Assembly (NCBI GenBank): GCA_937890005.1
Contig: CALBZA010000049.1
Coordinates: 50,319-114,318, forward strand
DNA from: an uncultured Verrucomicrobia subdivision 3 bacterium
GTDB taxonomy: Bacteria > Verrucomicrobiota > Verrucomicrobiia > Limisphaerales > DASXHY01
DNA: 64,000 nt
Reading direction: 5' to 3'
In this document: in pieces, positions 54,755 to 64,000 of the stretch
Layout of the letters: the number at the start of each line of letters is the position of its first letter
Numbering within the stretch: position 1 is the first letter of the stretch
Program-made: the position numbers and the translations under genes
The notes under the pieces: model-generated
Seen by the model: only the letters and a program-made list of their open reading frames with translations
What the model was told of the DNA's origin: nothing
Databases searched by the model: none

Positions 54755-56944
54755 TCAGAATGGGAAACCGAGCGAAAAATGCAGCGTGCCGGAAGGATCA
54801 TGCGATCGCGGGTTCAGGTTGTGGCCGTATTCGACGCGCACCGGTCCGATGAATGTCTTCCACCGGATTCCGATGCCGACACTCACCAGCACTTCATCCG
54901 CCGGATACGCCTGCAGCCTTTGTGCGAATCCGACCGCATCGACAAATCCGACGAGCGACCACGTCGGCGTGATTCCCTGCTCGAATTCGAGGTTCCCCAG
55001 AAGGTAGGTTTCAGCACCGATCACCTTGCCCTCGGCATTACGTGGAGCCGCCTCGCCCTCTTTGTAACCGCGAATGGAATTCTCGCCGCCGGGAAAGAAC
55101 CGCTTGTTGAATGGCAGATCGTCGGCCGTGTCACCGATCGTTCCAACCAATCCATGGCTCAGACCGAAATGAACCCATTGCGAATCGCTCACCGGCCAGT
55201 GCCAGGCGGATGACAGGTCGAGTCGCTGATAATTCACGTCGCCGCCGAGGTAGTCGCTCGCCAGCTCAAGGTTCGCGAACACCTTGTAACCCTTGCGCGG
55301 ATAGAGCGGGTTGTCCCGCCGGTCGTGATTCACATCGGTGATGATGGCCGCCGCACGCGAATTTTGCAGTCCCACCTCCTCCAGATCGGCGTCAGCGCCC
55401 TGCGCTTCAAGCACCTGGTAACTGTATCGTGTGCTGACGTCGGTGCGAAGATGCCGGAAATACTTCCGCACGCCGGCGCCACCGCCATATTCCAGCCGCG
55501 TGAACGAAACCTCCTCCCGACGCAGTCCATCCGCGGTGACAAAGACATCCATGTTCTCCCCAAAAAACTCCGGCATCGTGTACATGTAATCCGCACTCGA
55601 TGACTTGAACGACTGGATCACCTTGAGCCGCTGATGATGCGCCCGGCCCCAGACGTTGTACTGGTCGAGCTGAACACCGCCGCGGAGCAGCTCGTAGCTT
55701 CCCCAGCCGAACAGCAGGCTGACGTCGATCTGCTTTCCCTCCTCAAGCTGGTAGAGCACGTCGCGCGTGTGTTCATCGACATTCTCGTATTTCAACTCCA
55801 CCGAATCGAAGACGCCCAATCGCGACAACCGATATCGCCCCCGCTCCGCTCGAATCCTGTCGAGCAGATCGCCTTCATCCAGCGGAAGCCGGCGTTCCAA
55901 CACTTCATCCCGCGTGCGGTGATTTCCCGTGAACATCACGTCGCGGACATGAATCTGCGGTCCGGTCCGAACAATCGCCCTCATATCGACCACCACGAGT
56001 CCGTTGGTGAAATTTTCCTCCTTCGTCCTTTGCAGTTCGACGGTTGTGTCTGGATAACCCTGCCGATAGAAATTCGTCCGCGCCGACTGGCTGTAGTCCT
56101 GTTCCCAGATTTTTGAGAATGGCTGGAGAACGAGATTGGAACTTACCTCGGTGGAAATCTGGTTGGTTTCGAAAAAAACCTCCTGCGTCACGTTGCGAAC
56201 AACGAATTGCGGCCCCTCCTCCACTCGAAGCAGCACATTCACTTCCCCATTCGTCGGATTCGCGTGCAAGTTGGTCGCGATCACTGCGGCGTTCTGATAA
56301 CCAAGCCGTCGCAGCTGGTCCGTCAGGTTTCCGATGCTGCGCTTGAAACGTTCCGGCGAGTAAAGACGATTTCTCTTCAACGAAACAATTCCACCCGTCT
56401 CTACGAAATACGCACGCGCCTTCTTTTCCGGAACAGCCGTAAGCCCGCTGAACTCCAGATCTTCAAAATGAAATAGAACGCCTTTCCGAATTTCGAATCG
56501 CGCCACACGCACCGCCATCGGCCGCGGCAGCGGTTCCTCCACGGATTCATTCCAGACGAAAGTTGCCTTCGATCCGTCCTGCAGTTCCAACTGCGCCGTG
56601 ACAACCGGTCGAAGATAACCTTCGTCCGACAATCGGGACACCAGCAGCAGCGCCGCATCCTCGATGTAATTGGCATCAAATGTCCGCGGTTTTGTTTTGC
56701 CCTCGTCCAGAATCTTCAGCATCCGCTTCAGTCGAAGATTTCCGAACAGTCCGTATCCACTGACCTTGAGCTTCGCGCGCTCCGATCTCGGAGGAACCGC
56801 GTTGGTGGACTGCGCCCAGGCGACGGGCACGACGCAATGTGCCATGAAGACAAGCAGCAGCAGTTTCAGAATGCCGGAAGATTTCCGCGCGCGGACGGAT
56901 TGAATTGTCGCCTGGACCCTGTTCACTTGGAATAAATCCGCCAT
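54755..56944 (-). CDS. Outer-membrane BamA/TamA-family protein
   Basis: A 729-residue Omp85 protein. The N-terminal signal (LLLLVFMAHCVVPVAWA) is followed by POTRA repeats (about 60-400, ending near RPTRTRDEV-like FTGNHRTRDEVLERRL) and a 16-strand barrel. The barrel has the conserved FFPGGENSIRGYKEGE loop motif and ends in phenylalanine (FSLGFPF). It probably helps insert outer-membrane or autotransporter proteins. TamB overlaps it by 22 bases if the ATG at 56944 is used, or by 4 (GTGA) if the GTG at 56926 is used. The pairing supports TamA rather than the essential BamA. Confidence 0.9.
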   Translation of the reverse strand: MADLFQVNRVQATIQSVRARKSSGILKLLLLVFMAHCVVPVAWAQSTNAVPPRSERAKLKVSGYGLFGNLRLKRMLKILDEGKTKPRTFDANYIEDAALLLVSRLSDEGYLRPVVTAQLELQDGSKATFVWNESVEEPLPRPMAVRVARFEIRKGVLFHFEDLEFSGLTAVPEKKARAYFVETGGIVSLKRNRLYSPERFKRSIGNLTDQLRRLGYQNAAVIATNLHANPTNGEVNVLLRVEEGPQFVVRNVTQEVFFETNQISTEVSSNLVLQPFSKIWEQDYSQSARTNFYRQGYPDTTVELQRTKEENFTNGLVVVDMRAIVRTGPQIHVRDVMFTGNHRTRDEVLERRLPLDEGDLLDRIRAERGRYRLSRLGVFDSVELKYENVDEHTRDVLYQLEEGKQIDVSLLFGWGSYELLRGGVQLDQYNVWGRAHHQRLKVIQSFKSSSADYMYTMPEFFGENMDVFVTADGLRREEVSFTRLEYGGGAGVRKYFRHLRTDVSTRYSYQVLEAQGADADLEEVGLQNSRAAAIITDVNHDRRDNPLYPRKGYKVFANLELASDYLGGDVNYQRLDLSSAWHWPVSDSQWVHFGLSHGLVGTIGDTADDLPFNKRFFPGGENSIRGYKEGEAAPRNAEGKVIGAETYLLGNLEFEQGITPTWSLVGFVDAVGFAQRLQAYPADEVLVSVGIGIRWKTFIGPVRVEYGHNLNPRSHDPSGTLHFSLGFPF

Positions 56945-59900
56945 TTGAACCCGAGATTGTACTGGCTGAACCGGTCGTACTCGCCCACGACCGACCAGTC
57001 TTCGTCCAGCTTGTATTCCACGTCGTAAGTGGGCCGGCCCGATTCCGTCACCTGTTCGCCGGAGCGAATCGTCAGCCGGCCATCGCCCGTGCCGCCAAAG
57101 CCGAGATCGGACAGAATGTTCTTTCCGACAAACATCGCCACTCCTTGCGCGCGCTGCCGAGTCGTGGTCGAGGTTGCAACACCCGCCGGCGTCTGACCGG
57201 TCGTCAGCATCAGCACGATCTGCTCGGACGTCAGCGGCGGACTGGACGAAAACTGAATCGCCGGCTGATCCGCCGGACCAGTTGCCTCCATCTTGATGTC
57301 GTAGCCCATGCGTTCCGCCTCGGCATTCACGAGCAGCTGTGGTTGATACGGATTTGCACTGGTGAGCGAGACGAATCCCTGCCGCACGTTCAGACTGCCG
57401 AACGGAAACGTGATCATTCCCGAATTGATTCGTGCCTCGCCCAGAGCCAGCGGTTCGCGCAACGATCCTTCAATCCGCAGCGTCGTCGAAACTGTTCCCC
57501 GAAAGAACGGGCTTTGCACCTTCATGAACCGGTCGCCTTCGACATTCAACGCCAGCCGCCACGACGCGAACGGTTCGACTTCGATGCTGAAGTAAGGCGG
57601 ACGACGTGAAGGCGATGAAACTTTGCCCGGCGCAAGGTCCTTCAGGCTGCTCAGGAAAAATCCGTCGCGCAGCCGCACATGCCCGGCAATCACGCCGTTG
57701 CTTCCGGCGACGTTGGTAATTGCCAGATTCAAATCCGAACGCAGCAACACACTCGCCTCGCGGACGAGCGGAACGTTGGTGCCGATCACATACAGTTCAA
57801 AACCCGGAAGCTTTCGTTCCCGAAGAATCGACTCGGTCACCTCCGAAACGCCATGCGCCCTGACCCGCTGGCCGCCGATCTCCGCCACAAAATTCGTCAA
57901 CGCGAGCCGGCTGCCTTCGAACAACACCTGTCCATCGATCGATCGAACCGGTCCAAGCGACGGCAGCGGTCGCGTGGTGAGATTATAGACCAGCGCCTCG
58001 CCTGCGAGCTGAAGGCCCGGACTGAGTTTGAGATTCACGCTCACTTCGCCCTGGGGCGCGATCAGCTCGGGCGCGAACTCGGCAAATGCGGATACCTTTG
58101 CATCCCGCAAAGCCAGTTCTCCAGTCGCTTCGCCGAAGTCCGGCAATTCGCGTTCCTCCAAAACCTTTTTCCAGAAACCGGTCCCCAGCGGCATGGTGGC
58201 GCTTGCCCGAACCGGCTGATCCTGGATCGATGCACCGAAATTCGCCCGCGCGTTCTCACGATCCATCTCCAGCGCAAGGTTCAATCCGGTCACAACCGGA
58301 AGTGGTTTGGTCGCGCGAATCTCAAAACGTTCAACATCCGCCTTCAAAGTTCCGGCCGGTTTGCGCCAGCTGCCGGAAACGTCCACACGTACGTTTGGAT
58401 TGTGCAGCTTGATCGGCAGTTTCGCCGCCAGCTGATCCCAGATCGCCGAATTCGTTTCCGTGAACGCCCTGAGCCGAAGATCGCCTTCATCCCGAATCTG
58501 AATCCAGCTGTTCGTCGCCGCGGGTTCGAATGCGAAGGGCAGCTCGCCTTCGACGTGACAGACCACCTGGGTTGTTGACGCGATCGACACGTTTGAAATC
58601 ACAATCCGGTTGGAATCACTTCCCACACTCCCGCGCAATTCCACTTCGGGCTGGTCAGTCGAAGAAATCCGCGCGGCAAACTGGTTCGTGAACATCACCG
58701 GTCCGTTCGTCCAGTTCGCACCGGCTTGAAGCTCGCGAATCAGATAATGCGAATTGGTTGCGACGAGAAAATCCTCGAACAATTCCGAACCGATGTTCTG
58801 CATCTCAATCGAAATGTTTCCGGTTTGCGGCCATTCCACTCCGGCGGAGAAGTTCAGCATTCGCTGATTTCCAACCAGCTTCAGCGGATCGGAACTCAAG
58901 CGCCATTGATTGGTTTCATCCGAAGCGCCGCGCTGAAACTGCACGTTCACGGGCGTTTCCAATCGCAGTTCGCCATGCTGTTCCGACTTCAGCGAGAACA
59001 TCGAGAGCGATGCGGCAACGTTGGTCTGACTGAACGCACCCGCCGCATTGACCTCCACTGTCGTTCCTGCCGAAGCGGCTTCGAGCTGCAGGTCGTCGAA
59101 GCCGATTCCAGTTCCCTGCCAGCGAGCCAGAACTTCGAGAGGACGCAAACCTGGAGCGACAAGTTCGTTCAACTTCAATTCACCCGAATGGCGCAATGCA
59201 GTAAAAGGACCGCGGAGATCCGCCTGCACCTCAGCTGCTTTGAAAGAATATCCGGCCGGCAACAGGTCACGCGCGAAGGCGCCGCGCACGGTCAACTTCG
59301 CCGTGTGCACGACATTGCTGGCGACATCCAACGACGCTGTGAACGATGCCTCCGAACCGTCCTCAAGTGTGACGCGATTTTCCGTCAGTTGCAGCGAAGG
59401 CCAGTCGAGTGCGCCTCGAAGTCGAACCGCGCGAAGGTTCATGTTGGTGACACTGAGATGCTCGCCGGTCAGTTGGAACTCTGCGCGCGGCGTCACATTG
59501 GTGCTCGGAAAAACCGTCGCATTGCCATGCAGAACTCCGGTCGCAGGAAAATGATTCTGCTTCGACAGCTCAATTGTCACATGCAGTTCCGCCCGCTCGG
59601 GAACAAACGGCGGCGCGAATCGCAACGCGGTTCCTTCCGACAATTCGGCTGTCATCCACGGAATCACCACCCGCGCGGTGTCGATGCGTGCTTCGTTCGT
59701 CGTGCCCGATGCCTGAATGTCGATATCGAGCGGCGGCAAGTCCTCGGATTCCGGAACGGCATTTGCGCTGATATGGATTGCGAACTGTCGGTTGGTTGCC
59801 GTTGAGCTTCCGTCCAATCCGGCGGCATTCCACTTCAACTCCGCTTCACCCTGAACTTTCTGATATTGAGTGAATCCCATCGCGCTGCCCGGAAGCAGAA

Positions 59901-60657
59901 TGCGATCGGCACGAACGGCCGCAGTGGAAGGAATGACTCCCTCACGCGCAAAAGTTATCTCCAACTCCGTTCGGTTGCTCAGCCAGTTTACCGCTCCATT
60001 GAAATTCACCGTGGAAGCCAGATCGCGAACGTTTACTTCGCCGAACAAATTCCGTTTCGGAGCCGCGACGGAAAGTTTCATCGGCGATGAATGCGTTTCC
60101 AAACTCACTTCGGTTTCGCCCGATTGCTCCGTTGTCGCCGTCGCGATCAACCGCCCTTCCAACCATTCCGCGCGCGGAATCTCAATGTCGAGCGAGTCGG
60201 TCAAAAGAAGGTTTCCGCGGCTCAAGACCATGTGCGGCGCCCAGGTTTGCAACTGTGCGAACAGGCGACGCAGTTGAACGACGTTGGTGAACACCGATGC
60301 GGCTTTTGTGACGTCGTTGGTTTTCGAAGGGGATATCACCGGAGAATAGGACCAGCCCTGGACATTGACGAACGGAACGTTGGTTTCGCCTGTGATGACT
60401 TTCCAGAGCCATGCCGTGGGAACGAATGCTTCGATCCTTTCCGCCCGGATGCGAGACGAGTTGTTGGTGATGGAGGCGTCGGTGAGTCGAAATCCGGAGT
60501 AGCCGATCCGATCGTAACGCGAATAAGTGAGCCCGAACGTTTTCCCAGCCGGTTTGAGAGCCCACGGCCACCAAAGGGGAAGCGCCACGAGGAGTCCGGC
60601 CAGCACGAGCGCGAGCCCGGCCAGCACCCGAACGGTCCTGCGCCTCCGATTCAACAT
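56923..60657 (-). CDS. tamB: Translocation and assembly module protein TamB (DUF490)
   Basis: A 1244-residue inner-membrane-anchored protein that spans the periplasm. One N-terminal helix (LAGLALVLAGLLVALPLWW) precedes a long repetitive beta-rich region (AsmA/TamB-like beta groove). The C-terminal DUF490 core ends with SSPPLTSEQIVLMLTTGQTP and RPTYDVEYKLDEDWSVVGEY. TamB-like proteins move lipids or outer-membrane proteins with the neighbouring TamA. The gene overlaps the TamA gene on the same strand, forming one operon. Confidence 0.92.
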   Translation of the reverse strand: MLNRRRRTVRVLAGLALVLAGLLVALPLWWPWALKPAGKTFGLTYSRYDRIGYSGFRLTDASITNNSSRIRAERIEAFVPTAWLWKVITGETNVPFVNVQGWSYSPVISPSKTNDVTKAASVFTNVVQLRRLFAQLQTWAPHMVLSRGNLLLTDSLDIEIPRAEWLEGRLIATATTEQSGETEVSLETHSSPMKLSVAAPKRNLFGEVNVRDLASTVNFNGAVNWLSNRTELEITFAREGVIPSTAAVRADRILLPGSAMGFTQYQKVQGEAELKWNAAGLDGSSTATNRQFAIHISANAVPESEDLPPLDIDIQASGTTNEARIDTARVVIPWMTAELSEGTALRFAPPFVPERAELHVTIELSKQNHFPATGVLHGNATVFPSTNVTPRAEFQLTGEHLSVTNMNLRAVRLRGALDWPSLQLTENRVTLEDGSEASFTASLDVASNVVHTAKLTVRGAFARDLLPAGYSFKAAEVQADLRGPFTALRHSGELKLNELVAPGLRPLEVLARWQGTGIGFDDLQLEAASAGTTVEVNAAGAFSQTNVAASLSMFSLKSEQHGELRLETPVNVQFQRGASDETNQWRLSSDPLKLVGNQRMLNFSAGVEWPQTGNISIEMQNIGSELFEDFLVATNSHYLIRELQAGANWTNGPVMFTNQFAARISSTDQPEVELRGSVGSDSNRIVISNVSIASTTQVVCHVEGELPFAFEPAATNSWIQIRDEGDLRLRAFTETNSAIWDQLAAKLPIKLHNPNVRVDVSGSWRKPAGTLKADVERFEIRATKPLPVVTGLNLALEMDRENARANFGASIQDQPVRASATMPLGTGFWKKVLEERELPDFGEATGELALRDAKVSAFAEFAPELIAPQGEVSVNLKLSPGLQLAGEALVYNLTTRPLPSLGPVRSIDGQVLFEGSRLALTNFVAEIGGQRVRAHGVSEVTESILRERKLPGFELYVIGTNVPLVREASVLLRSDLNLAITNVAGSNGVIAGHVRLRDGFFLSSLKDLAPGKVSSPSRRPPYFSIEVEPFASWRLALNVEGDRFMKVQSPFFRGTVSTTLRIEGSLREPLALGEARINSGMITFPFGSLNVRQGFVSLTSANPYQPQLLVNAEAERMGYDIKMEATGPADQPAIQFSSSPPLTSEQIVLMLTTGQTPAGVATSTTTRQRAQGVAMFVGKNILSDLGFGGTGDGRLTIRSGEQVTESGRPTYDVEYKLDEDWSVVGEYDRFSQYNLGFKWRIYSK

Positions 60658-60764
60658 TTCGAGGCATTATGGATCGGAATGCCGCGCAAGGCACTCAGGA
60701 GTTTGCCCACTCGGATTGAATTTTTTGGGGGCGAAGAGCTCGGACGAAAACGATCCGAACAAGA

Positions 60765-60989
60765 TCAGTTGGATTCCAGCCGGAAGAAACGCATGCGAGG
60801 TTCGATCGGAACAAGGGTGCTGAACACGCCGCCAGTGTTTTGAACCGGATTGATCACTGGCGACCAGACAGGATCCAGTTCCGTGCTTGATTTCAGGTTC
60901 ATTGCCGCGGCGTCGAGAGACCCTCGAAGCTCGAGATTGTCACCGCGCAGATTCGCTTCCAGCGCGGGCCGGCGCGGACAGTTTTCCAA
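60765..60989 (-). pseudogene. Out-of-frame C-terminal domain of the GH53 gene
   Basis: This frame reads RRPALEANLRGDNLELRGSL through RMRFFRLESN, which looks like the beta-sandwich tail found at the end of many verrucomicrobial secreted enzymes. It connects to the GH53 gene if one T is removed from the run at 60982-60985 (one A on the coding strand). It is not expected to be translated on its own. Confidence 0.75.
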
Positions 60990-62037
60990 ACGCAGCGGCG
61001 GCGGGCAGGATGTCGCCGCCTGTCCGGAAGAACGACTTGTATTCGAAGCTCGCGGTGTTCACTCCGTTGGCCTGCTGATATTCGGTTCCCCACCAGAAAA
61101 TTCCTGCGCCGCGGTGGTTCGGAACGCGTTTCACGATGCGCGCCAGGTCCACGATGTAATCCACCTGTCCGTTTGTCGTGGCCGGGAAACCAACGAGGTT
61201 GGTGAAGTTGCTCCAGGGAAATGCGGTTTCCACGACCATGACCGGTTTGCCATATCGCGTGGCCGTGTTCGTCAGGCAGGTTTCGAGCGCTTCAAGCGAA
61301 CCGTGCCACCAGGCGTAATAACTGAGTCCGATCACATCGAAAGGAACGGATCGCTGAACCAGGTTGTCGAAGAACCATTTCGTGGCGCTCCAGTCACCGC
61401 CGCGATCGATGTGAACCATGATCTTCGGCATGTTGGTTCCGGACGCGTCCTGAATCCCCTGCACCGCCGCCGACATCAACTGGCCGAGTCTGTTCCATTG
61501 CGTCGCATTGGTGTTGGAACCGTCCGGCCAGAGCATCCCGCCGGTGATTTCATTTCCCACCTGCACCATTTCCGGCATTGCACCCGCCGCTTCGAACGCA
61601 GCAATGACATTGCTGTTGTAGGTGCGCATCTGCTGGACCAGCTCGTTGAAGGTGAGCGACCTCCAGGCCGCGGGTTTCCATTGATGCGCGGGATCAGCCC
61701 ATGTGTCGGAGTAATGAAAATTGAGCAGCAGTTTGAACCCCGCCTGCTTCGCGCGAACAGCCAGCGGAAGCGTGTAATCGAGGTTGTTGATGTAGTTGTA
61801 AGGATTGGCCTGCGCCTGCGAAGAATTGCTGGTGAAAAGTCGCAGCCGGATGCAGTTGAGTCCGCGATCCTTCAACAGCATGAACGCGTCCGACACCTTT
61901 CCGTCTTCGCGATACTTCACGCCGCGGCTTTCGAAAAAGGCGAGATGCGACATGTCCGCCCCAACGATGAACTCCGACGCCTGCGCCGCGACAACGGACC
62001 ACACAGCCAGCGTGAATACAACGAATCGTTTCTTCAT
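60940..62037 (-). CDS. GH53 arabinogalactan endo-1,4-beta-galactanase
   Basis: A secreted 365-residue enzyme that cleaves the beta-1,4-galactan backbone of type I arabinogalactan. The signal peptide is RFVVFTLAVWSVVAAQA. The (beta/alpha)8 barrel shows the acid/base glutamate in VQVGNEITGGMLWP and the nucleophile in VVETAFPWSNFT, with FHYSDTWADPAHQ and GIFWWGTEY also typical. The reading frame ends just after the barrel; the natural C-terminal domain lies in the next frame (60765-60989), so this copy appears frameshifted. The barrel itself is complete and may still be active. Confidence 0.9.
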   Translation of the reverse strand: MKKRFVVFTLAVWSVVAAQASEFIVGADMSHLAFFESRGVKYREDGKVSDAFMLLKDRGLNCIRLRLFTSNSSQAQANPYNYINNLDYTLPLAVRAKQAGFKLLLNFHYSDTWADPAHQWKPAAWRSLTFNELVQQMRTYNSNVIAAFEAAGAMPEMVQVGNEITGGMLWPDGSNTNATQWNRLGQLMSAAVQGIQDASGTNMPKIMVHIDRGGDWSATKWFFDNLVQRSVPFDVIGLSYYAWWHGSLEALETCLTNTATRYGKPVMVVETAFPWSNFTNLVGFPATTNGQVDYIVDLARIVKRVPNHRGAGIFWWGTEYQQANGVNTASFEYKSFFRTGGDILPAAAAFGKLSAPARAGSESAR

Positions 62038-62665
62038 AACTCTGATTCCAGCTCAGACAGTGTCGGATTATTTGGGAATGGTCACGGTCCGACCAGTCCG
62101 AAGGGATGACTTTGCGTCGGATTCTGCGACGCGAAACAATCTAAATCCTGCAGGTTGGAGATGAGATAATTCGCGGCTTCACTTTGAGCTACAGCCGGTT
62201 CTGCAAGAAGCGCACACAGAGCCCAAATGCCCCGAGACAGGAATGGTCGGACTGCTTCAGCGACGCGCATTGACCAAGAGAATACTGGGCCGGTCAACCC
62301 GGACGGAAGGCACCGAAAAATTTTTCAACTTTTTGAAAGATTTTTGAAAGATCAGGAAAAATCTCACGTATACCCCTGTGAACGTCGGCTTGGGGAGATG
62401 TTGAATAAAGGGGGGGTGCTAAGGCGAACGACAACATTTAGCCGTTTGTTCCTGGCAACTCTGTTCGGTAAACCGAATAGAATGCCCGACGCCGGTGCGG
62501 ATTCAGTCAAAGTTCTTTTTGGAGACGCCAAGCTGATCCGCACCGGCGCCACTTTGTACGGATCACATTCCACATCCCACATTCTGCATTTTGCATTCTC
62601 GCTCCTCCCTACTCCTTTCTTCATTGGACACTTTTTGTCCGACCCGCGCCCTTACTGTGGCGCGC
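62038..62665. other. Intergenic region with A/T-rich segment
   Basis: About 630 bases upstream of both the GH53 gene (-) and a small gene (+). At 62314-62370 there is an A/T-rich tract with repeated GAAAGATTTTTGAAAGAT-like words (AATTTTTCAACTTTTTGAAAG), possibly a promoter up-element. No larger gene or RNA was identified. Confidence 0.5.
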
Positions 62666-62869
62666 ATGAAATTGCGTCACCTTGTTGAATCGGAACCGCT
62701 CAAGCATAACGAAACGATCGTCACCCGCTTCGGAAACGCTGCGTTGATCAAACAGCGTCGCGGCGGATGGCTCCTCCGGGGCGGCAGCCGGTCGGATCGG
62801 ATCGAAGCCCGCGAATGGATCAGCCTGTTCATGCACGAGGTTGTGGTTCGTGAAACCGGATGGCAGTAA
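62666..62869 (+). CDS. Small conserved-looking protein (67 aa)
   Basis: 67 residues from the ATG at 62666: KLRHLVESEPLKHNETIVTR, then FGNAALIKQRRGGWLLRGGS, then DRIEAREWISLFMHEVVV. It has a balanced, protein-like composition and no signal peptide or membrane helix. I do not recognise it. It precedes the TRL-like lipoprotein gene by 132 bases on the same strand. Confidence 0.6.
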   Translation: MKLRHLVESEPLKHNETIVTRFGNAALIKQRRGGWLLRGGSRSDRIEAREWISLFMHEVVVRETGWQ

Positions 62870-63001
62870 ACGTTGATGCCGTGAAGTTTCCTGCATTTCG
62901 TTGAGAAACCGCACGTTGACACCGCACAGACCGCCGCCTATGGTCCCGGAATCCGGACGAAGGGTTCGTCCGGACTTCAAAACAACCAAAATAAAAACAG
63001 T

Positions 63002-63325
63002 ATGAAAAAATCCATCGTTGGTTTGTCTGCGGTTGCATTGGCCGGACTGGTCACCGGTTGCGTCGGTCCCATGGGCGTAGTGGGTGGCGTTGGCGCTGGC
63101 ATCTACACAGATGTTTCCGGCCCGGTCGTTGCGACCAGCAATGCGATTGGCAGCAAAAAAGGTGAAGCTACCGCGCAAGGATTTGTTTTCTTCGCCCAGG
63201 GTGACGCGAGCATTTCCGCCGCTGCCGCGAATGGTGGCATTACCAAGATCTCGCATGTGGACTACCACACCACGAGCATTCTGGGCCTCTACGCCAAGAC
63301 CACCACGACGGTTTACGGCGACTGA
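63002..63325 (+). CDS. TRL-like family lipoprotein
   Basis: A 107-residue lipoprotein. Its lipobox is in LSAVALAGLVTGC. The mature part matches the TRL-like family pattern: GAGIYTDVSGPVVATSN, AIGSKKGEATAQG, GDASISAAAANGGITKIS and HVDYHTTSILGLYAKTT. Members are small outer-membrane-associated lipoproteins of unknown role, often in spirochaetes and verrucomicrobia. An intrinsic terminator follows directly. Confidence 0.9.
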   Translation: MKKSIVGLSAVALAGLVTGCVGPMGVVGGVGAGIYTDVSGPVVATSNAIGSKKGEATAQGFVFFAQGDASISAAAANGGITKISHVDYHTTSILGLYAKTTTTVYGD

Positions 63326-63342
63326 TCTTTCCCCTCTTCATC

Positions 63343-63375
63343 AGCCCATCTCCAGCTGGAGATGGGCTTTTTGTT
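63343..63375 (+). terminator. Intrinsic terminator after the TRL-like gene
   Basis: Perfect 26-base palindrome (63343-63368; AGCCCATCTCCAG and its complement), followed by TTTTTG and more T-rich sequence. It separates the lipoprotein gene from parE. Confidence 0.95.
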
Positions 63376-63438
63376 TTCCCGCTCGTTTTCCTGTTTGCAT
63401 CGCGTTTCGTTTTCCTCATCTTTCTCACCCGTTGAACT

Positions 63439-64000
63439 ATGGCTGAAAACGCGAAAACGAATTACGACGAGAGCAAAATCAAGACGCTTTCCTCGCTGGA
63501 ACACATCCGCCTGCGTACCGGCATGTATATCGGGCGCATCGGCAACGGCAATCATTACGATGACGGTTGCTACATCCTGCTCAAGGAAATCGTCGATAAC
63601 GCCATTGACGAATTCATCATGGGTCACGGCAAGGAGGTCCATGTGAAGATCGACGGCAACCGCGTTTCTGTTCGCGATTTCGGCCGCGGCATTCCGCTGG
63701 GAAAAGTCGTGGACTGCGTTTCCAAGATCAACACGGGTGCGAAATACAACGATGACGTGTTCCAGTTCAGCGTCGGCTTGAACGGCGTCGGCACGAAGGC
63801 GGTGAATGCGCTTTCCAAAACGTTCATCGTGCGCAGCCATCGCGATGGCGAATACGCCGAGGCGCAATTCAAAGCGGGCAAGTTGAAGAAAGAGGATTCC
63901 GGCAAAACGAAAGAGCCGAACGGAACTTACATCGAGTTCGAACCCGATCCGGAAATTTTTAAGGACAGTCAGTTCCGGATGGAATACGTCGAGAAACGCC
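63439..64000 (+). CDS. Topoisomerase IV/gyrase subunit B, 5' part only
   Basis: The gene runs off the right edge; 187 residues are visible. The GHKL ATPase fold is clear: EHIRLRTGMYIGRIG, LLKEIVDNAIDEFIMG (N-box), VSVRDFGRGIPLGKVVDCVS, and FSVGLNGVGTKAVNALS. The MYIGRIG...DDGCYILLKEIVDNAIDEF spacing is the form found in Bacteroidota/Verrucomicrobiota ParE proteins. It would supply the ATPase of a type II topoisomerase. Whether it is gyrB or parE cannot be settled from the N-terminus alone. Confidence 0.93.
   Translation, partial: MAENAKTNYDESKIKTLSSLEHIRLRTGMYIGRIGNGNHYDDGCYILLKEIVDNAIDEFIMGHGKEVHVKIDGNRVSVRDFGRGIPLGKVVDCVSKINTGAKYNDDVFQFSVGLNGVGTKAVNALSKTFIVRSHRDGEYAEAQFKAGKLKKEDSGKTKEPNGTYIEFEPDPEIFKDSQFRMEYVEKR

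Noticed and set aside
62082..62297. 71-codon frame on the minus strand with a weak signal-like segment
   Set aside because: The hydrophobic stretch starts late and the remainder has no structure; no ribosome binding site was seen.

Overview
The window looks like a chromosomal segment of a Verrucomicrobiota bacterium, most likely a soil or freshwater relative of Pedosphaera or Limisphaera. This is inferred from gene content, not from a marker-gene match. The supporting signs are a PEP-CTERM metalloprotease, a ThuA protein divergent from a Tat-exported Gfo/Idh/MocA oxidoreductase, secreted GH95 and GH53 enzymes, a TamA/TamB pair, a TRL-like lipoprotein, a ParE-type topoisomerase subunit, many ATGA gene overlaps, and dispersed GC-rich hairpin repeats between genes.

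Layout. 1-16 kb: prepilin peptidase (cut by the left edge) coupled to aroE; a hypothetical secreted protein; a 177-bp tandem repeat; the metalloprotease; the ThuA and Gfo/Idh/MocA genes; a large hybrid histidine kinase; a CvpA-type membrane protein; a three-gene operon (polyprenyl synthase, ECF sigma factor, putative anti-sigma factor); and a Ski2-like helicase. 16-36 kb: clpB; a GH95 fucosidase; tRNA-Asn; a 1243-residue multi-membrane protein of unknown function divergent from a LuxR-type regulator; and a methionine-cycle cluster (ArsR-methyltransferase fusion, metK, an orphan methyltransferase, ahcY). A tandem array of one complete-looking and two internally deleted GxxExxY genes lies inside this cluster. 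A VapBC-like module sits just after ahcY and is followed by a second copy of the ahcY 3' end. An RsmB/NOP2-type rRNA methyltransferase and a GDPD phosphodiesterase follow.

36.6-53.9 kb is an integrated element of about 17 kb. A complete tRNA-Ser(GCT) lies at its right end. A 27-bp copy of that tRNA's 3' end lies at its left end. A tyrosine integrase sits next to the tRNA, and TGKMAGGAAA-type repeats occur inside both ends. Its right third is an eroded phage module: integrase, small HTH protein, ParB-like protein, probable annealing protein, exonuclease, a RusA/terminase chimera and a tail-like protein. Its left two-thirds are cargo: two glycosyltransferases, a 1961-residue secreted multidomain protein, an RCC1-like secreted protein and a YD-repeat remnant.

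54-64 kb returns to core-like genes: a lipoprotein, TamA, TamB, a GH53 galactanase whose C-terminal domain is split off by an apparent one-base frameshift, small proteins, and the start of parE/gyrB.

The most unusual signals are the GxxExxY gene array with MITE-like deleted copies, the tRNA-Ser island with its RusA-TerL fusion, the VapBC module between two copies of the ahcY tail, and the uncharacterised 1243-residue membrane protein with its own regulator.
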